Below, piece by piece: positions 33,542 through 45,001 of a stretch of 64,000 nucleotides of DNA. Position 1 is the stretch's first letter. The number at the start of each line of letters is the position of its first letter. A program made the translations under genes and the position numbers. The notes below the pieces were generated by a model. It had not been told where the DNA came from, ran no database searches, and was given only the letters and a program-made list of their open reading frames with translations. This stretch comes from Allium sativum (Eukaryota; Streptophyta; Magnoliopsida; Asparagales; Amaryllidaceae): contig CM060912.1 of assembly GCA_030737875.1 (NCBI GenBank), forward strand, positions 457,192,310 through 457,256,309. Reading direction: 5' to 3'.

Positions 33542-36017
33542 TATGACGACCCTCCCTGTACCAGCTGACATTTCCAACCAAAGTGCATTGTGACGATGTC
33601 CAACCAGCATGGGATGGTCGTCAAAGAAAGGAAAGAAGGGAATTTGAACTAACAAGGAACCTATAAAATGTCTCATAGCGCATGGAGTAAAATATTGTAA
33701 TAACATACTTGACATAAAACAGGGGAGACAGTGTATAAGCTGAAAAATAAACCATAATCATCATAGCAGCGGAAAATACAAAATACAGCTTATGTTCCAC
33801 ATCATCATTATTACAACTTTTTAAAACTGTCTCCAAAGCAAAATAAGAAAGGTACACTACTAATGCCCAAACTAGTGACCGGCAGCGACACAGGGAGAAT
33901 ATATATATATATATCTCATACGTGAAAGCCTCCTACTCGTCTCCAGTAAAGCTACTCGTGCATAATCACCTAACCTGTCTCTAGTCTGCCCGTTTAATAG
34001 CGCCCAGAGTAATAAGAAGAGACATAAAACTCTGGGTCAGACAAAAGTATGGTGTGAGCGATAAGCAACAAAATAAAACAATAACAGGTATACTAAACCA
34101 TACCTGAACCTGCAACCAAAGAGTTAGCATAACAGGATGCACAATACTCTAAGGTGACACAAACACATGGTGTGAAAATAACGAGGAGGGGGTGAACATG
34201 TCATAGTGATGTCAAACAATCAAGCATAGCAACCATCCTCACAACTCTCTCTCAGTGCGTAAAGCATACGATGTCCACCGCTTTGACCACCCCAAATCCT
34301 TTGCTATGATCACTCTGCCCCATGGAGTCACAGTGACTCCACTGCACTGATCCATAGCCATAAATCCTTTGTTATGTCCACTCTGCCCCATGGAGTCATG
34401 GCAACTCCACTGCACTGGCTCATAGCCTTGCTACGATCACTCTGCCCCATGAAGCCATGATGACTTCACTGCACTAATCCGTAGCCAATATCTGTCTCTC
34501 AGTGGTGAATCAAAGCTATAGACGTCGATAACCCCTTTGCACACGTCCTGCAGCAAAGTCCAATTCATGAATCCCTTTGGACTACCTTTGCATCTCGGGT
34601 TTTGGTCTCCACCGAATCGGTTAGGCCCTTCACTTCACTTCGCTTCGGATCGTAATCACCCATAGGTTCGATCTCCATCTAGTTTGGGTCTCCACTGGTT
34701 CGTTGCTTCCCCTCTTAGTCGGGTCGTGTTGCTCCAGTCATGGTGCTTCAGTTCGGAGAAGCGGTTCGGGTCGTGGTCTCCTCCAAGCATCGGGTCGGCT
34801 CGTGGTCCTGAAGCGCCTTCGGTTCGGTCAAGTTCCATGGTTCGCGAATGGCATCGGTTCAGATCGGGGTTCCTTCTCATGGCACACTTCGGCGAGGGTT
34901 CGGATCGTCGAGCTTAAGTGCGAGCTGGTGTGGATGCTTCACGAGCGGGTCGGTTCGTCCCCTACCGATCCGATTCGGTTCGGGTCAAAATCCTGCATTG
35001 TTTCCTGCAACTTCGCCAGCAACTGTTTACACCACACGATAGCGTTTTTCGACCATTTTAACTGTTCTAAGAAATCATAAATCATACTAAACAGTCATAG
35101 CAACATATAACATCAACCATATACACCAAAATCATAAATAACCATGTCAAAATGGATCAAAAATACCGAACGCCCATATTTTCCTCTTAATCATGCTTAA
35201 CCATAACTAGTGATAGGATTAGCAAAACATATCCAAATCAACCCAAATTTCTAACAGAGGCTTAAAATAATATTTAAAAATTTCTAAACATTTTTCCAAA
35301 ATCTAATCATGTATAATTTTGTTAGTTAACACTAATCGCCCCTAATTGGCCGTAATTAGTGAAAAACAATGCAAATCACTCACCTTGGCCACAAATAAAT
35401 CTTAGATCTGAAACTATCTCTTATTTGGGTCGAAAATCTATGCAACACAGCAGCTCCAACTCTGATTTGGTGCTATTTCTCCTTGATTTGACGTAGATTA
35501 GCTTAATCCTTGATTAGAGAGCGATTTGAGATGAAATTAGAAGGTAGAGGCCATGGCTAGGGTTAGAGAAATGTTTTAGGCAACTGAAAAATGAAATAAA
35601 AATCGTTTTCCTACTGTTCTCTGTCTCCCCATAACCCTAATCCCGAAATGGGTCATGGGCTCTCTTGCTAATCACCCTAATTAGGCCCGGTTAAGCTGTT
35701 TTCCACCTTCCAAACCTTATTTCAGCCATATCTCCTAAAGGGTGAGTCCGTTTGGCTGATGTGACCACTTTATGGGAACGTAAACCATCATCTGGATCTA
35801 ATGGAAGTGGTTTTAGGTAGAACTCCTTACCAATCAAAAGTTATGGCCAAAATAAGATCAGCTAGGGGCAAAATGGTCATTTAAAAATCGGCAAAAATCG
35901 TGAACATGGGAAATGACCCCAATAGTCGTTCCCCAAAGTTACACGACTATGCGACCTCATATGAAAAAGTAATAAATATTCGATGATCCTTTGATATGTA
36001 GAATGCAGGTCGTTACA
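33542..36017 (-). repeat. Element D 3' LTR (left copy)
   Basis: Matches 41412-43934 throughout. It carries a short (AT)n run at about 33897-33914, three tandem copies of a roughly 60-bp unit at 34302-34486, and a GC-rich GGTTCGG/GGGTCG-dense tract at 34600-34990. The reading frames across that tract are by-products of its composition. Confidence 0.93.
34302..34486. repeat. Three tandem ~60-bp units in the element D LTR
   Basis: Each unit reads approximately GCTATGATCACTCTGCCCCA then TGGAGTCACAGTGACTCCA and CTGCACTGATCCATAGCC, and contains the near-palindrome GGAGTCAC.GTGACTCC, which erodes in units two and three. The right LTR has the same three units at 42181-42366. Confidence 0.9.
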
Positions 36018-36056
36018 CTCTCTCCCCTCCCCCCATGAAATTTCGCCACTGAAATT
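36018..36056 (-). other. Element D polypurine tract and pre-tract motif
   Basis: On the minus strand GGGGGGAGGGGAGAGAG (36018-36034) directly precedes the 3' LTR. Just before it is GAATTTCAGTGGCGAAATTTC, the counterpart of the motif found in A and B. Confidence 0.82.
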
Positions 36057-36177
36057 CCTTAACTAAAAACATACAAAGAATCCCACATGCCTATTAATCA
36101 TTTACAACAATCGAACATACAAAACAACAAAACAAACCTATCCTAGCATGCGGAAAGACTAAATCAAAATGAAAACC

Positions 36178-36379
36178 TTACCAGGCAAAGAGTTCTGGAT
36201 ACGTCTTCCTAATGCTCTCCTCCGTCTCCCATGTACAGTCATTCTCATCCTCGCCCCACTGAACCTTGACTAGATTCACCGCTTTCCTTCGAAGTTGCTT
36301 CGTATCATGCTCGACAATACAAATCGGCTTGCTGCTCCCAACCGCCTCGGGTTCTACTTCGATATCGTCCAACTAATCA
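36178..36379 (-). pseudogene. Element D chromodomain-like C terminus
   Basis: The open frame from 36372 reads DDIEVEPEAV, CIVEHDTKQLRRKAVNLVKVQW, CTWETEESIRKTYPELFA and then its natural stop. It is the near twin of the element A tail at 12726-13013. An in-frame stop at about 36373-36375 separates it from the integrase C-terminal part. In chromoviruses this tail is thought to target integration. Confidence 0.9.
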
Positions 36380-37559
36380 GGTGAAATAGCCACATCGGGG
36401 TCATGCACAAATTTCCTTAACTGGGAAACATGAAATACTTTATGAACTCCTGCCATCTTGTCCGGCAACTCAACTTTATATGCCAAATTCCCAACTTGTT
36501 CGAGAACTGGGAATGGACCAACAAATCTTGATGTTAACTTGCCTCTCCTACCAAATGCATGACGCTCTTTAATGGAGAAATCTTGACAAACACCAAGTCG
36601 CCAATGGAGAATTTCAGATGTCTTCTCCTCTTATCAGCATAACTTTTCTGCCTATCTTGGGCAGCCTTCATTCGTTGTTGAATAATCTTGATCTTATATG
36701 ATGTTTCTCTTATCACATCTGGACCAAGCACAAACTTCTCACCGGTTTCTAGCCAACATGATGGTGAGTTGCATGGTCCTCCGTACAAAGCTTCAAATGG
36801 AGCCATACCAATACTGGATTGATAACTATTATTATATGCGAACTCCACTAGATGCAAACGGTCATCCCATGATCCACCAAAATCTAATATGCAAGCTCTC
36901 AAGAGACCTTCTAATACTCGATTCACCCTTTCTGTCTGACCATCGGTTTGAGGATGGTACATGGTACTGAGATGTAATTCTGATCCAAACGCCTCTTGTA
37001 AGCTCTTCCAAAATCCACTAGTAAACAACGGATCTCGGTCACTCACAATGCCTTTGGGTATTCCATGAAATCTCACTACCCACTTCGCATACAGTTCTGC
37101 TAACTTAGGTGTTGTTCTATTCGACTTGACGGGTATAAACCTTGCGCTCTTGGTCAATCGGTCCACAATCACCCAAATGTTATCATGGCCCGATCTAGTC
37201 CTTAGTAACCCATCAATGAAGTCCATTGAGACTTGTTCCCATTTCCATTTGGGAATTTCTAATGGTTGCAACAAACCACTAGGCTTCTTCGGCTCGACTT
37301 TAACTAACTGGAAATTCATGCACTTGGATATAAACTTTCCAACGTCTGTTTTCATCCCTTCCCAGTAGTAGGTCTGTTTCATGTCTCAATACATTTTGTT
37401 ACCACCGAGATGTATAGTCAGTTTTGAGTGATGACATTCTCTTAGCACTTCATCTCTCAATCCATTCACATTGGGTACAACTAACTTTCCATCCTTTTCA
37501 AGCCATCCATCTCGATCAAGCCCATACTTGTTCATCTCCTCGTCGATACCCATCTTTAA
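36380..37559 (-). pseudogene. Element D integrase
   Basis: Zinc domain: HHSKLTIHLGGNKMY, a stop at about 37383, then DMKQTYYWEGMKTDVGKFISKCMNFQLVK, where the second Cys is Phe. The catalytic core lies in one open frame (36534-37382): VSMDFIDGLLRTRSGHD (first Asp), FHGIPKGIVSDRDPLF (second Asp), YHPQTDGQTERVNRVLEG (Glu), FEALYG. So the DDE triad is intact while the zinc site is damaged. The frame breaks at about 36545; the GPY/F-type region [20 protein letters not shown] and [14 protein letters not shown] is read in the next frame down to 36380. Confidence 0.92.
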
Positions 37560-37927
37560 CTTGGAGATTCCAATAGTTTAGGATCATCCTTCTGACTGGA
37601 ACCAGTCCGCTCAATCAAAGTGGGTTTGATCGTCAAACTTGCTAATACTTCTGTATCCAATTCACACTTTGGTCTGAAATCATGCCCTGTGATATACTCC
37701 AGTTGCTTCCATTCAAGAAACATGGCCCTTAAACTGGCATGTCTTCTACTCAATGCATCAGCTACCGCATTGCCTTTTCCTGGTGTATATGCGATATTGA
37801 AATCATAGGAAGCTAAAAATTCTAACCATCTTTGCTATCGGAGATTTAGATCCTTCTGAGAGAAAAGATACTTTAACGATTTATGATCGGTAAACAACTT
37901 GAATCTTTCTCCCAAGAGAAAATGTAT
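37560..37927 (-). pseudogene. Element D RNase H C-terminal part
   Basis: Follows RT after a stop at 37926-37928. It reads [27 protein letters not shown], a second stop where relatives have Gln or Trp, [32 protein letters not shown] and [15 protein letters not shown]. The TDHKSLKY and ADALSR signatures are intact. The enzyme degrades the RNA of RNA-DNA hybrids. Confidence 0.88.
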
Positions 37928-38644
37928 TCACAACTTTAATGCGAACACGATCGCTGCCAATTCCAAATCATGGGTAGGATATCTTTTCTCATGCGGTTTC
38001 AGTTGCTGACTAGCATGAGCTACAACCCTACCTCCTTGCATCAATACATCACCTAGTCCGGTACCACAGGCTTCTATGTATACCGTCATCTCTTCATTCC
38101 CTTTAGGAATGACTAACACTGGTGCACATGTCAACTTTTCCTTTAGACTCTTGAATGCATTTTCGCACTTTTCGTCCCAGACGAAAGCTTGATTCCTCTT
38201 GGTCAACTGAGTCAACGGTGCTGCTATCTTGGAGACGTATTGGACAAACTTACGATAATACCCAGCTAACCCTAAGAAACTTCTTATGTCTGTTGCATTC
38301 TTGGGTGTAGACCAATCTTGTACCTTAGCCACCTTCGCAGGGTCCACGGCAATGCCATTCTCTGAAACAACATGGCCCAAGTATCTCACTTCCCTCCTCC
38401 AGAAGTGACACTTAGAGAACTTTGCTTTCAATACCTCCATCACTATTCTCAAATGTTCCTTGTGTTCTTCATCTATCCTCGAATAAACAATTTTATCGTC
38501 CATGAACGCAAGAACAAACTTATTCAGTTGATCCCTGAATACTCTATTCATAAGATCCACAAAATATGCTGGTGCATTGGTCAGCCCGAATGGCATGACC
38601 AACCACTCATAGAATCCAGAAGACGTCTAAAAGGCCGTTTTAGC
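37928..38644 (-). pseudogene. Element D reverse transcriptase, C-terminal half
   Basis: Starts at the MITE: AKTAF, a stop (TAG where relatives have Arg), [22 protein letters not shown], then [17 protein letters not shown] with the catalytic FMDD intact, [26 protein letters not shown]-type [16 protein letters not shown], and the RNase H entry [15 protein letters not shown], where the first catalytic Asp is Glu. It ends [17 protein letters not shown] and a stop. The reading joins directly with the N-terminal half at 39321 when the MITE and one target copy are taken out. Confidence 0.93.
38637..38644. repeat. MITE target-site duplication, left copy
   Basis: GTTTTAGC, identical to 39321-39328; 8 bp is the hAT length. 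Confidence 0.95.
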
Positions 38645-39320
38645 TAGGGCTCTTATGGTAATGGTAAATTTACCAGTACCATACCAATACCAAGTAACTG
38701 GTAAAAAAAATTGAGCCACTTTTCTTTACCAATGTTATCAGTATGGTAACGGTAAATTTACCATTGTTAACGGTAAATATAGCGGTAAAGAAAAGTAAAA
38801 ACCAGTGGTAACGATAAATTTACCAATCATATTAAATTTATTTTTCACTATTAGATCAAACCTTAACCATAAACACCTTTAACGATATGTCATAGTTTTT
38901 AAGAAGACTTTGTAGTATTATTTATGATGACGCTTCTTTTTAAGTTTTGTTAGGATCAAAGTTTTGAGATTATAAATGTTATTATCTCATATTATTGTAA
39001 ATAAGCTATGATGGATTAAAAAATACTTAGATGTGAACTATACATGTCGTAATACTAATATAAATATCATAGAGTAATAATAAAAGACAAGATAATTGCC
39101 TCTTTTTTTTTTCAAATTTTAGTGCAACAATATTGAATGTTTGTTATACTGGTAAATTTCCTATTACCAGCCAACGGTATACCAGTTTATCGGGATACCA
39201 ATGAATATTTTACCATTAGTAATGGTTAATTATCGGTAGCTATCTTTGACTTACCAGTAGTACTGGTATGGTAATGGTTCTCATGTATCGGTAGCGGTTA
39301 CCATTACCATAACAGCCCTA
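38645..39320. mobile_element. hAT-type MITE inside element D reverse transcriptase
   Basis: A 676-bp non-coding insertion with terminal inverted repeats TAGGGCTcTTATGGTAATGG on the left and, inverted, TAGGGCTgTTATGGTAATGG on the right (one mismatch in 20). It is flanked by identical 8-bp repeats GTTTTAGC. The 8-bp duplication and TAGGG start are hAT superfamily traits (established). Its interior is dominated by GGTAA/TTACC words arranged as palindromes such as GGTAAATTTACC. It has no transposase, so it would depend on a related autonomous element. Confidence 0.93.
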
Positions 39321-39328
39321 GTTTTAGC
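39321..39328. repeat. MITE target-site duplication, right copy
   Basis: GTTTTAGC, identical to 38637-38644. Confidence 0.95.
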
Positions 39329-39883
39329 TATACTCTCAGCTTCCACCCTAAGCTGATGAAAACCTGTCGTGAGATCCAACTAGGAGAACACTCTTGCGCC
39401 ACTCAACTGATCAAACAAATCATCTGTCCATGGTAGAGGATACTTATTCTTCCTCTCACCTTATTCAACTCGCGGGAGTCCACACACAATCGAAGGCAAC
39501 CATATGCTTTGGTAGCAAACACAACTGGTGCTCCCCACTCAGAAACACTTCTTCTGAAAATCCCTTTTTCAAAAGATCGCTTACTTGCACCCCGAGCCCT
39601 CGCTGCTCTCTTGATGCCATAAGACGAAGTGGCATCACTATAGGTCTAACATCTTTCACCAAATCAATACAAAACTCAATCTCTTGGTGTGGTGGAAGTC
39701 CGGTCACTTCCTCGAAGACGTCTGGATACTGGCCAGCCACGGGCACATCTGACAACTCATCATGCGGGATGTCGTGGGAATTTAGAAAACTAGCCATTAC
39801 CCCATCACTAGGTAGACCACCAAACACTACCCTCCGCCCATCATCCGCTCTAACTGTCACCAAAAAGCCCTCACAGCCTACCA
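39329..39883 (-). pseudogene. Element D reverse transcriptase, N-terminal half
   Basis: Reads VFGGLPSDGVMASFLNSH, VAGQYPDVFEEVTGLPPHQEIEFCIDLV, PIVMPLRLMASREQRGL and VSDLLKKGFSEEVFLSGEHQ; here frames change, so the expected KGFIR and GAPVVF motifs are only partly readable. Then come remnants of LRLCVDSRELNK (about 39470) and of the SWLDLTTGFHQLRVEAES stretch up to the MITE. At least two frameshifts and a few stops lie in 39340-39560. Confidence 0.88.
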
Positions 39884-40306
39884 TCACCCCGTATCTTTGG
39901 TGCCAATTGACTTCCAAAATATGCCAAACCTAGTAAATCCCACAAAAAAGTAATCACAAGCAAACATACATCCATGACTCGATAAGACCACATTACGACA
40001 AATCATACTATGGCTAGTTGAACCACCAATCGGGTTCGTCACTGCTAAAGGTCTATCGACTTTCTCGGGTTCCAATCCCAACCTATCTACCAGGTCACTA
40101 GATATGAAGGAACGGGAAGCCCCAGTATCAAACAATACTCGAACAAGAACATCATAAACAGAAAGCATACCTTGGATAACGACATTCTTTTCTTTCTCTG
40201 CTGCAGTTGGGGCATTCGACGAAGAAGGAACAGCATTAAGGGCATATGCTTTCACAATCTGTTTTTCTTTAGGGGGGTGTGGACACTTATCCTTGAGATG
40301 TCCCAC
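39884..40306 (-). pseudogene. Element D aspartic protease domain
   Basis: Begins with the end of gag (GHLKDKCPHPPKEKQIVKAYALN), then YDVLVRVLFDTGASRSFISSDLVDRLGLEPE, with the retropepsin DTG intact, NPIGGSTSHSMICRNVVLSSHG and FVGFTRFGI. The frame is lost near 39905 and continues as LEVNWHQRYGVMV, which corresponds to ILGMDWLSKY in relatives but lacks the usual core residues. Confidence 0.9.
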
Positions 40307-41210
40307 TTGGCCACAGTTGAAGCACTTCCTATCCGTTGGCTTTACTCAACATTCTTTAGAATAATAGCCCTTCTTGCCACAGCTAAAGCATTCAACATCT
40401 TTCTTGCTCTTTTTCTGACCAACCTTAGCTTGGTTTTGACTCTGCTTCCTTTTATTCTGAGAATTATTCTTGCCTCCACCGCTTGCTTGCGGCTTTGGCC
40501 ACTCTGCAGATGCGACAGCGACTTCAGTCTTGGGTTTAGGACAAAGGCTCTTTGACCTCAATGCTTTCCCAATAATCGATTCAAAAGTCTCATTAATATT
40601 GTTTATAAACTTTCCCCTAAGTACTGATCAAAACCAGTTATGAACTTCTCATTCTTCTTCTCGGGAGTGTCAATGAGGGATAATCCATACTTCGATAAAG
40701 TATCGAACTTAGCAATATACTCCGAGACTGCTCTACCATTCTGCTTAAGTTCCAAGAACTTCCTAAAAAATTCTGATTTCTGAGCAGTTGGGATAAACTT
40801 ATCACAAAAGTGAGCTTTAAATTGATCCCATGTTACTTGTTCCTCAGGAGTGGCTGCCTTAATAGCATTCCACCAATTCATAGCCCGTCCTTGCAGCTAA
40901 CGGGATGCTAGCTTCCTCTTCATTGCTTCCTCGATTCCCAGATCCTCGAAGATACGCTCACAACTATCGAGCAAATCCTGAACTTCTATAGCCGATTGCG
41001 TTCCGTGGAACAGCTTCCCACCAAGACTAGTGTAATCCTTGCAAAGCTTGGCGAAATCGGCTCTAGGCGCATGCACTGCTGCACCACCACCATTTGCAGC
41101 ATTTGAAGCTGCCCTCTAAACATCCCTAAGCATCTCTCTCATGAGGTCAGTGAACATCATCCTCATATCAGGAGCATTCCCATTACTAGTACCCCTAGTA
41201 CATCGGCTCG
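40307..41210 (-). pseudogene. Element D gag
   Basis: The N-terminal part reads MRMMFTDLMREMLRDV, a stop, then RADFAKLCKDYTSLGGKLFHGTQ and VQDLLDSCERIFEDLGIEEAMKRKLASR followed by a stop. The capsid core is open at 40603-40881: AMNWWNAIKAA, VTWDQFKAHFCDKFIP, FLELKQNGRAVSEYIAKFD. A frameshift near 40600 leads to the basic C terminus with two zinc knuckles: CFSCGKKGYYSKEC, whose His is Tyr, and CFNCGQVGHLKDKC, which is intact, with a stop between them. No start codon is certain. Confidence 0.88.
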
Positions 41211-41397
41211 TCGTTTAATCTGTAAGGAGAAAACGATTAACCATCTCCTCAGTGGTGCCAATGCAGTGCAACTCCACCCTTAAATATACTAATAGTATAT
41301 ATATAACTTTTGAAAACCAAAATATCACAAATACGCGCTCTCGTATATGTACTATCTCTCCTTGGTGTCTTTCCCTAGGTTAACTACGCAACCTAGA
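41211..41397 (-). other. Element D untranslated leader
   Basis: Lies between the primer site and the gag frame; no features beyond a short tatatata run near 41295. Confidence 0.6.
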
Positions 41398-41409
41398 GCT
41401 CTGATTCCA
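41398..41409 (-). other. Element D primer-binding site
   Basis: TGGAATCAGAGC on the minus strand, 2 nt from the LTR; one base different from the initiator tRNA-Met site TGGTATCAGAGC. Confidence 0.85.
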
Positions 41410-41768
41410 AGTGTGACGGCTCCCCCCGTACCAACCGGCATTTCCAATGAAAGTGTGTTGTGCCAATGTCCAACCAGCACGGGACGGTCATCAAAGAAAG
41501 GAAAGAAGGGAATTTGAACTAACAAACAACCTGTAGAATGTCTCACAGCGCATGGAGTAAAATATAATAATAACATACTTAACATAATACAGACGAGACA
41601 GTGTATAAGCTGAAAACTAAACCAGAATCATTATAGCAGCGGAAAATCCAAAATACAGCTTATGTTCCACATCATCATTATTACAACTTTTGAAAACTGT
41701 CTCCAAAGAAAAATAAGAAAGGTACACTACTAATGCCCAAAGTAGTGACCAACAACGACACAAGGAGT

Positions 41769-41796
41769 GTATATATATATATATATATATATATAT
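41769..41796. repeat. (AT)n microsatellite in the D LTR
   Basis: Uninterrupted AT run, longer than its counterpart at about 33897-33914. Confidence 0.95.
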
Positions 41797-42180
41797 CATA
41801 CGTTGATGCCTCCTGCTCGTCCCCGGTACAGCTACTCATGCATAATCACCTGACCTATCTCTAGTCTGCCCATTTAAGAGAACCCAGAGTAATAAGAAGA
41901 GATATAAAACTCTGGGTCAGACAAAAGTCTGGTGTGAGCGATAAGCAGCAAAACAATAACAGGTATACTAAACCATATCTGAACCTAGACCTGCAACCAA
42001 AGAGTTAGCACAACAGGATGCATAATACTCTAAGGTGACAAAAACACATGGTGTGAAAATAACGGGGAGGGATTGAGCATGTCATAGTGATGTCAAAAAA
42101 TCAAGCATAGCAACCATCCTTACAACTCTCTCAGTGCGTAAAGCATACGATGTCCACTGCTTTGACCACCCCAAATCATT

Positions 42181-42366
42181 TGCTATGATCACTCTGCCCC
42201 ATGGAGTCACAGTGACTCCATTGCACCGATCCATAGCCACTAATCCTTTGCTATGTCCACTCTGCCCCACGGAGCCATGAAAACTCCACTACACTGGCTC
42301 ATAGCCTTGCTACGATCACTTTGCCCCATGAAGCCTTGATGACTTCACTGCACTGATCCATAGCTA
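42181..42366. repeat. Three tandem ~60-bp units in the right D LTR
   Basis: Counterpart of 34302-34486, same number of units. Confidence 0.9.
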
Positions 42367-43939
42367 ATATCCGTCTCTCCGTGGTGAATCGAAGCTATAG
42401 ACATCGATAACCCTTTTGCACACGTCCCGCAGCAAAGTCCAATTCATGAAGTTAACTCGTTGGTTCCCATCTAGATCCTGAGTTCTACATTCCATTTGGA
42501 CTACATTTGCATCTCGGGTTTTGATATCCTCCGAATCAGTTCGACCCTTCACTTCACTTCACTTCGGATCGTAATCACCCATAGGTTCGATCTCCAACTA
42601 GTTCGGGTCGCCACTGGTTCGTTGCTTCCCCTCTTAGTCGGGTCGTGTTGCTCCAGTCGTGGTGCTTCAGTTTGGAGAAGCAGTCCGGGTCGTGGTCTCC
42701 TCCAAGTATCGGGTCGGCTCGTGGTCCTGAGGCGCCTTCGGTTCGATCAAGTCCCATGGTTCACGAATGGCATCGGTTCGGATCGGGGTTCCTACTCGTG
42801 GCACACTTTGGCGAGGATTCGGAATGTGGAGTTAAGCGCGAGCTGGGGTGGATGCTTCACGAGCGGGTCGGTTCGTTCCCTACCGATCCGATCCGGTTCG
42901 GGTCAAAATCCTGCACTATTTCCTGCAACTTTTCCAGCAAATCTTTACACCACACGACAGTGTTTTCGACCATTCTAACTGTTTTAAGCAATCATAAATC
43001 ATAATAAATAGTCATACCAACATATAACATCAACCATAAACACAAAAGTGATAAATAACCATATTAAAATGGATCAAACATACCCAAAACACATATTTTC
43101 CCCTTAATCATGCTTAACCATTACTAGTGATAGGATTAGCAAAACATATCCAAATAAACCCAAATTTCTAACAGAGGCTTAAAATAATATTTAAGAATTT
43201 CTAAACATTTTTCCAAAATCTAATCATGTATAATTTTGTTAGTTAACACTAATCGTCCCTAATTGGCCGTAATTAGTGAAAAACAACGCAAATCATTCAC
43301 CTTGGCCACAAATAAATCTTAGATCTGAAACTATCTCTTATTTGGGTCAAATCTCTGTGCAACACAGAAGCTCCAACTCTGATTTGGTGCTATTTCTCCT
43401 TGATTTGACGTAGATTAGCTTAATCCTTGATTAGAGAGCGATTTGAGATGAATTTAGAAGGTAGAGGCCATGGCTAGGGTTAGAGAAATGTTTTAGTCTG
43501 CTGAAAAATGAAATAAAAATCATTTTCCTACTGTTCTCAGTCTCCCCATAACCCTAATCCCGAAATGGGTCATGGGCTCTCTTGCTAATCACCCTAATTA
43601 GGCCCGGTTAAGCAGTTTTTCACCTTCCAAACCTTATTTCAGCCATATCTCCTAAAGGGTGAGTCCATTTGGCTGATGTGACCACTTTATGGGAACGTAA
43701 ATCATCATCTGGATCTAATGGAAGTGGTTTTAGGTAGAACTCCTTACCAATCAAAAGTTATGGCCAAAATAAGATCAACTAGGGGTAAAATGGTCATTTA
43801 AAAATCGGCAAAAATCGTGAACATGGGAAATGACCCCAATAGTCGTTCCCCAAAGTTACACGACTATGTGACCTCATATGAAAAAGTAATAAATATTCTA
43901 TGATCCTTCGATATGTAGAATGCGGGTCGTTATAGAATC

Positions 43940-44226
43940 ACAGTTGTAAGTTTGAATGAATCATAAAGTGAAAATATTAATAGGCGGATGGAATATGTTG
44001 TGTTCAAGTTCACAATTTGAAACACAAAGAATAAGACATAAATGTATGTATGTTAAATACATTTGTTACAAAGTTCAATTTTATAACGATAGTTATGGAA
44101 TAAGTTATTTATGAATTAAAGCAAAAGAAAGCTAGTTGAGAGAGAATTGACACAATTCAACTTCTAAGCTGGGTCAGACGCAGCAGCTCAAACTCTCCAT
44201 TTAGTTTTTCTCTTATAAAAAATAAA
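43940..44226. other. Unassigned sequence between D and the Mutator-like element
   Basis: AT-rich; nothing recognised. Ends with AAAAATAAA (44218-44226), the left target copy of the next element. Confidence 0.6.
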
Positions 44227-44345
44227 GGATTTTTTTTTGATTTAGGCCACTTTTGAAAACTTATAACAAGTATAAGCTAGTTTCAAAACTAATTACAAAA
44301 ATAGGCCACTTTTCTTTGTACTAGCGTTAACTTGAAAGCATTGTC
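44227..44345 (+). repeat. Element G left terminal inverted repeat
   Basis: Begins GGATTTTTTTTTTGATTT, then GGCCACTTTTGAAAACTTATAAC and TTTCAAAACTAATTACA, ending near TACTAGCGTTAAC. Its inverted copy is at the right end with several mismatches. Confidence 0.88.
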
Positions 44346-45001
44346 CCAGAAACACGTCAGAGAATATAAACTCTCCACTGGTTCTCTTTTTTTTTGTCAT
44401 TTCCACTTTCTTCCTTTTTCTACCAATTGCGAAAATCTTCACCCCCTTCTAACCATAGGTCAAAAATAGAAATTTTCTTATAAAATTAACTACAATGGCT
44501 TCCTATTATTTTCAAACACCTCCTATTAGTAAGTTTGCCTAAATTTGATTTTTAAATTTTGTAATTTCGAAATTTTAAGTTTTTAATGTTTATGGATTTG
44601 TACTTTAATCCTTTTTTTGTGGAGTTGTTGTGTTTTTAAGTTCTTATGGTATACAAGTTATAGTTTACATCAACAATTTCATGAATCTGGGGTTTGTATG
44701 TGTATGTTCGAAGTTAAATTTTGGTTTGTGTAGAAGTTGTGTATTTGTATGTTTTTGTGCACGTGCATGTATATGTTCATGTTATAGATTAGTGATTAAA
44801 GTTCAAATTATCCATATTTAGTATGTGTATGTTTAAACTTAAATTTGTGATTATAGTTTAAGTTATCCATATTTAGTTATGTATTTGTTAATTGAGTAAT
44901 ATAATGATGCATCTATATTAACTGTTTACAGATTATCAAGAGATGGAACATAAAACATGTATCTACGCATTGAAGGTTCATGAAGAAGATGACGTGTGTA
45001 C

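Larger units (their letters stand above)
33542..43934 (-). mobile_element. Element D: full-length Ty3/gypsy chromovirus carrying a MITE
   Basis: A 10.4-kb element on the minus strand with LTRs 33542-36017 and 41412-43934, flanked by the 5-bp target duplication GAATC (33537-33541 and 43935-43939). The internal order read right to left is primer site, gag, protease, RT, RNase H, integrase, chromodomain-like tail, polypurine tract. The LTR ends (TGTAACGACCTGCATTC on the minus strand) and C-terminal protein match element A, so A and D are one lineage, probably Tekay/Del-like (inference from chromodomain and long LTRs). A hAT-type MITE splits RT. It has several stops and frameshifts in each domain. 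Confidence 0.95.
41412..43934 (-). repeat. Element D 5' LTR (right copy)
   Basis: Plus-strand ends TGTGACGGC and GGTCGTTATA. It matches the left copy along its length, with a longer (AT)n run (about 41769-41796), an extra 50-bp piece near 42440-42500 and the same three ~60-bp units at 42181-42366. Followed by the target copy GAATC. Confidence 0.93.

Noticed and set aside
34684..35080. Overlapping Arg/Ser-rich frames, repeated at 42496-43004
   Set aside because: They lie in the GC-rich tract of both D LTRs, in three frames at once; by-products of base composition.
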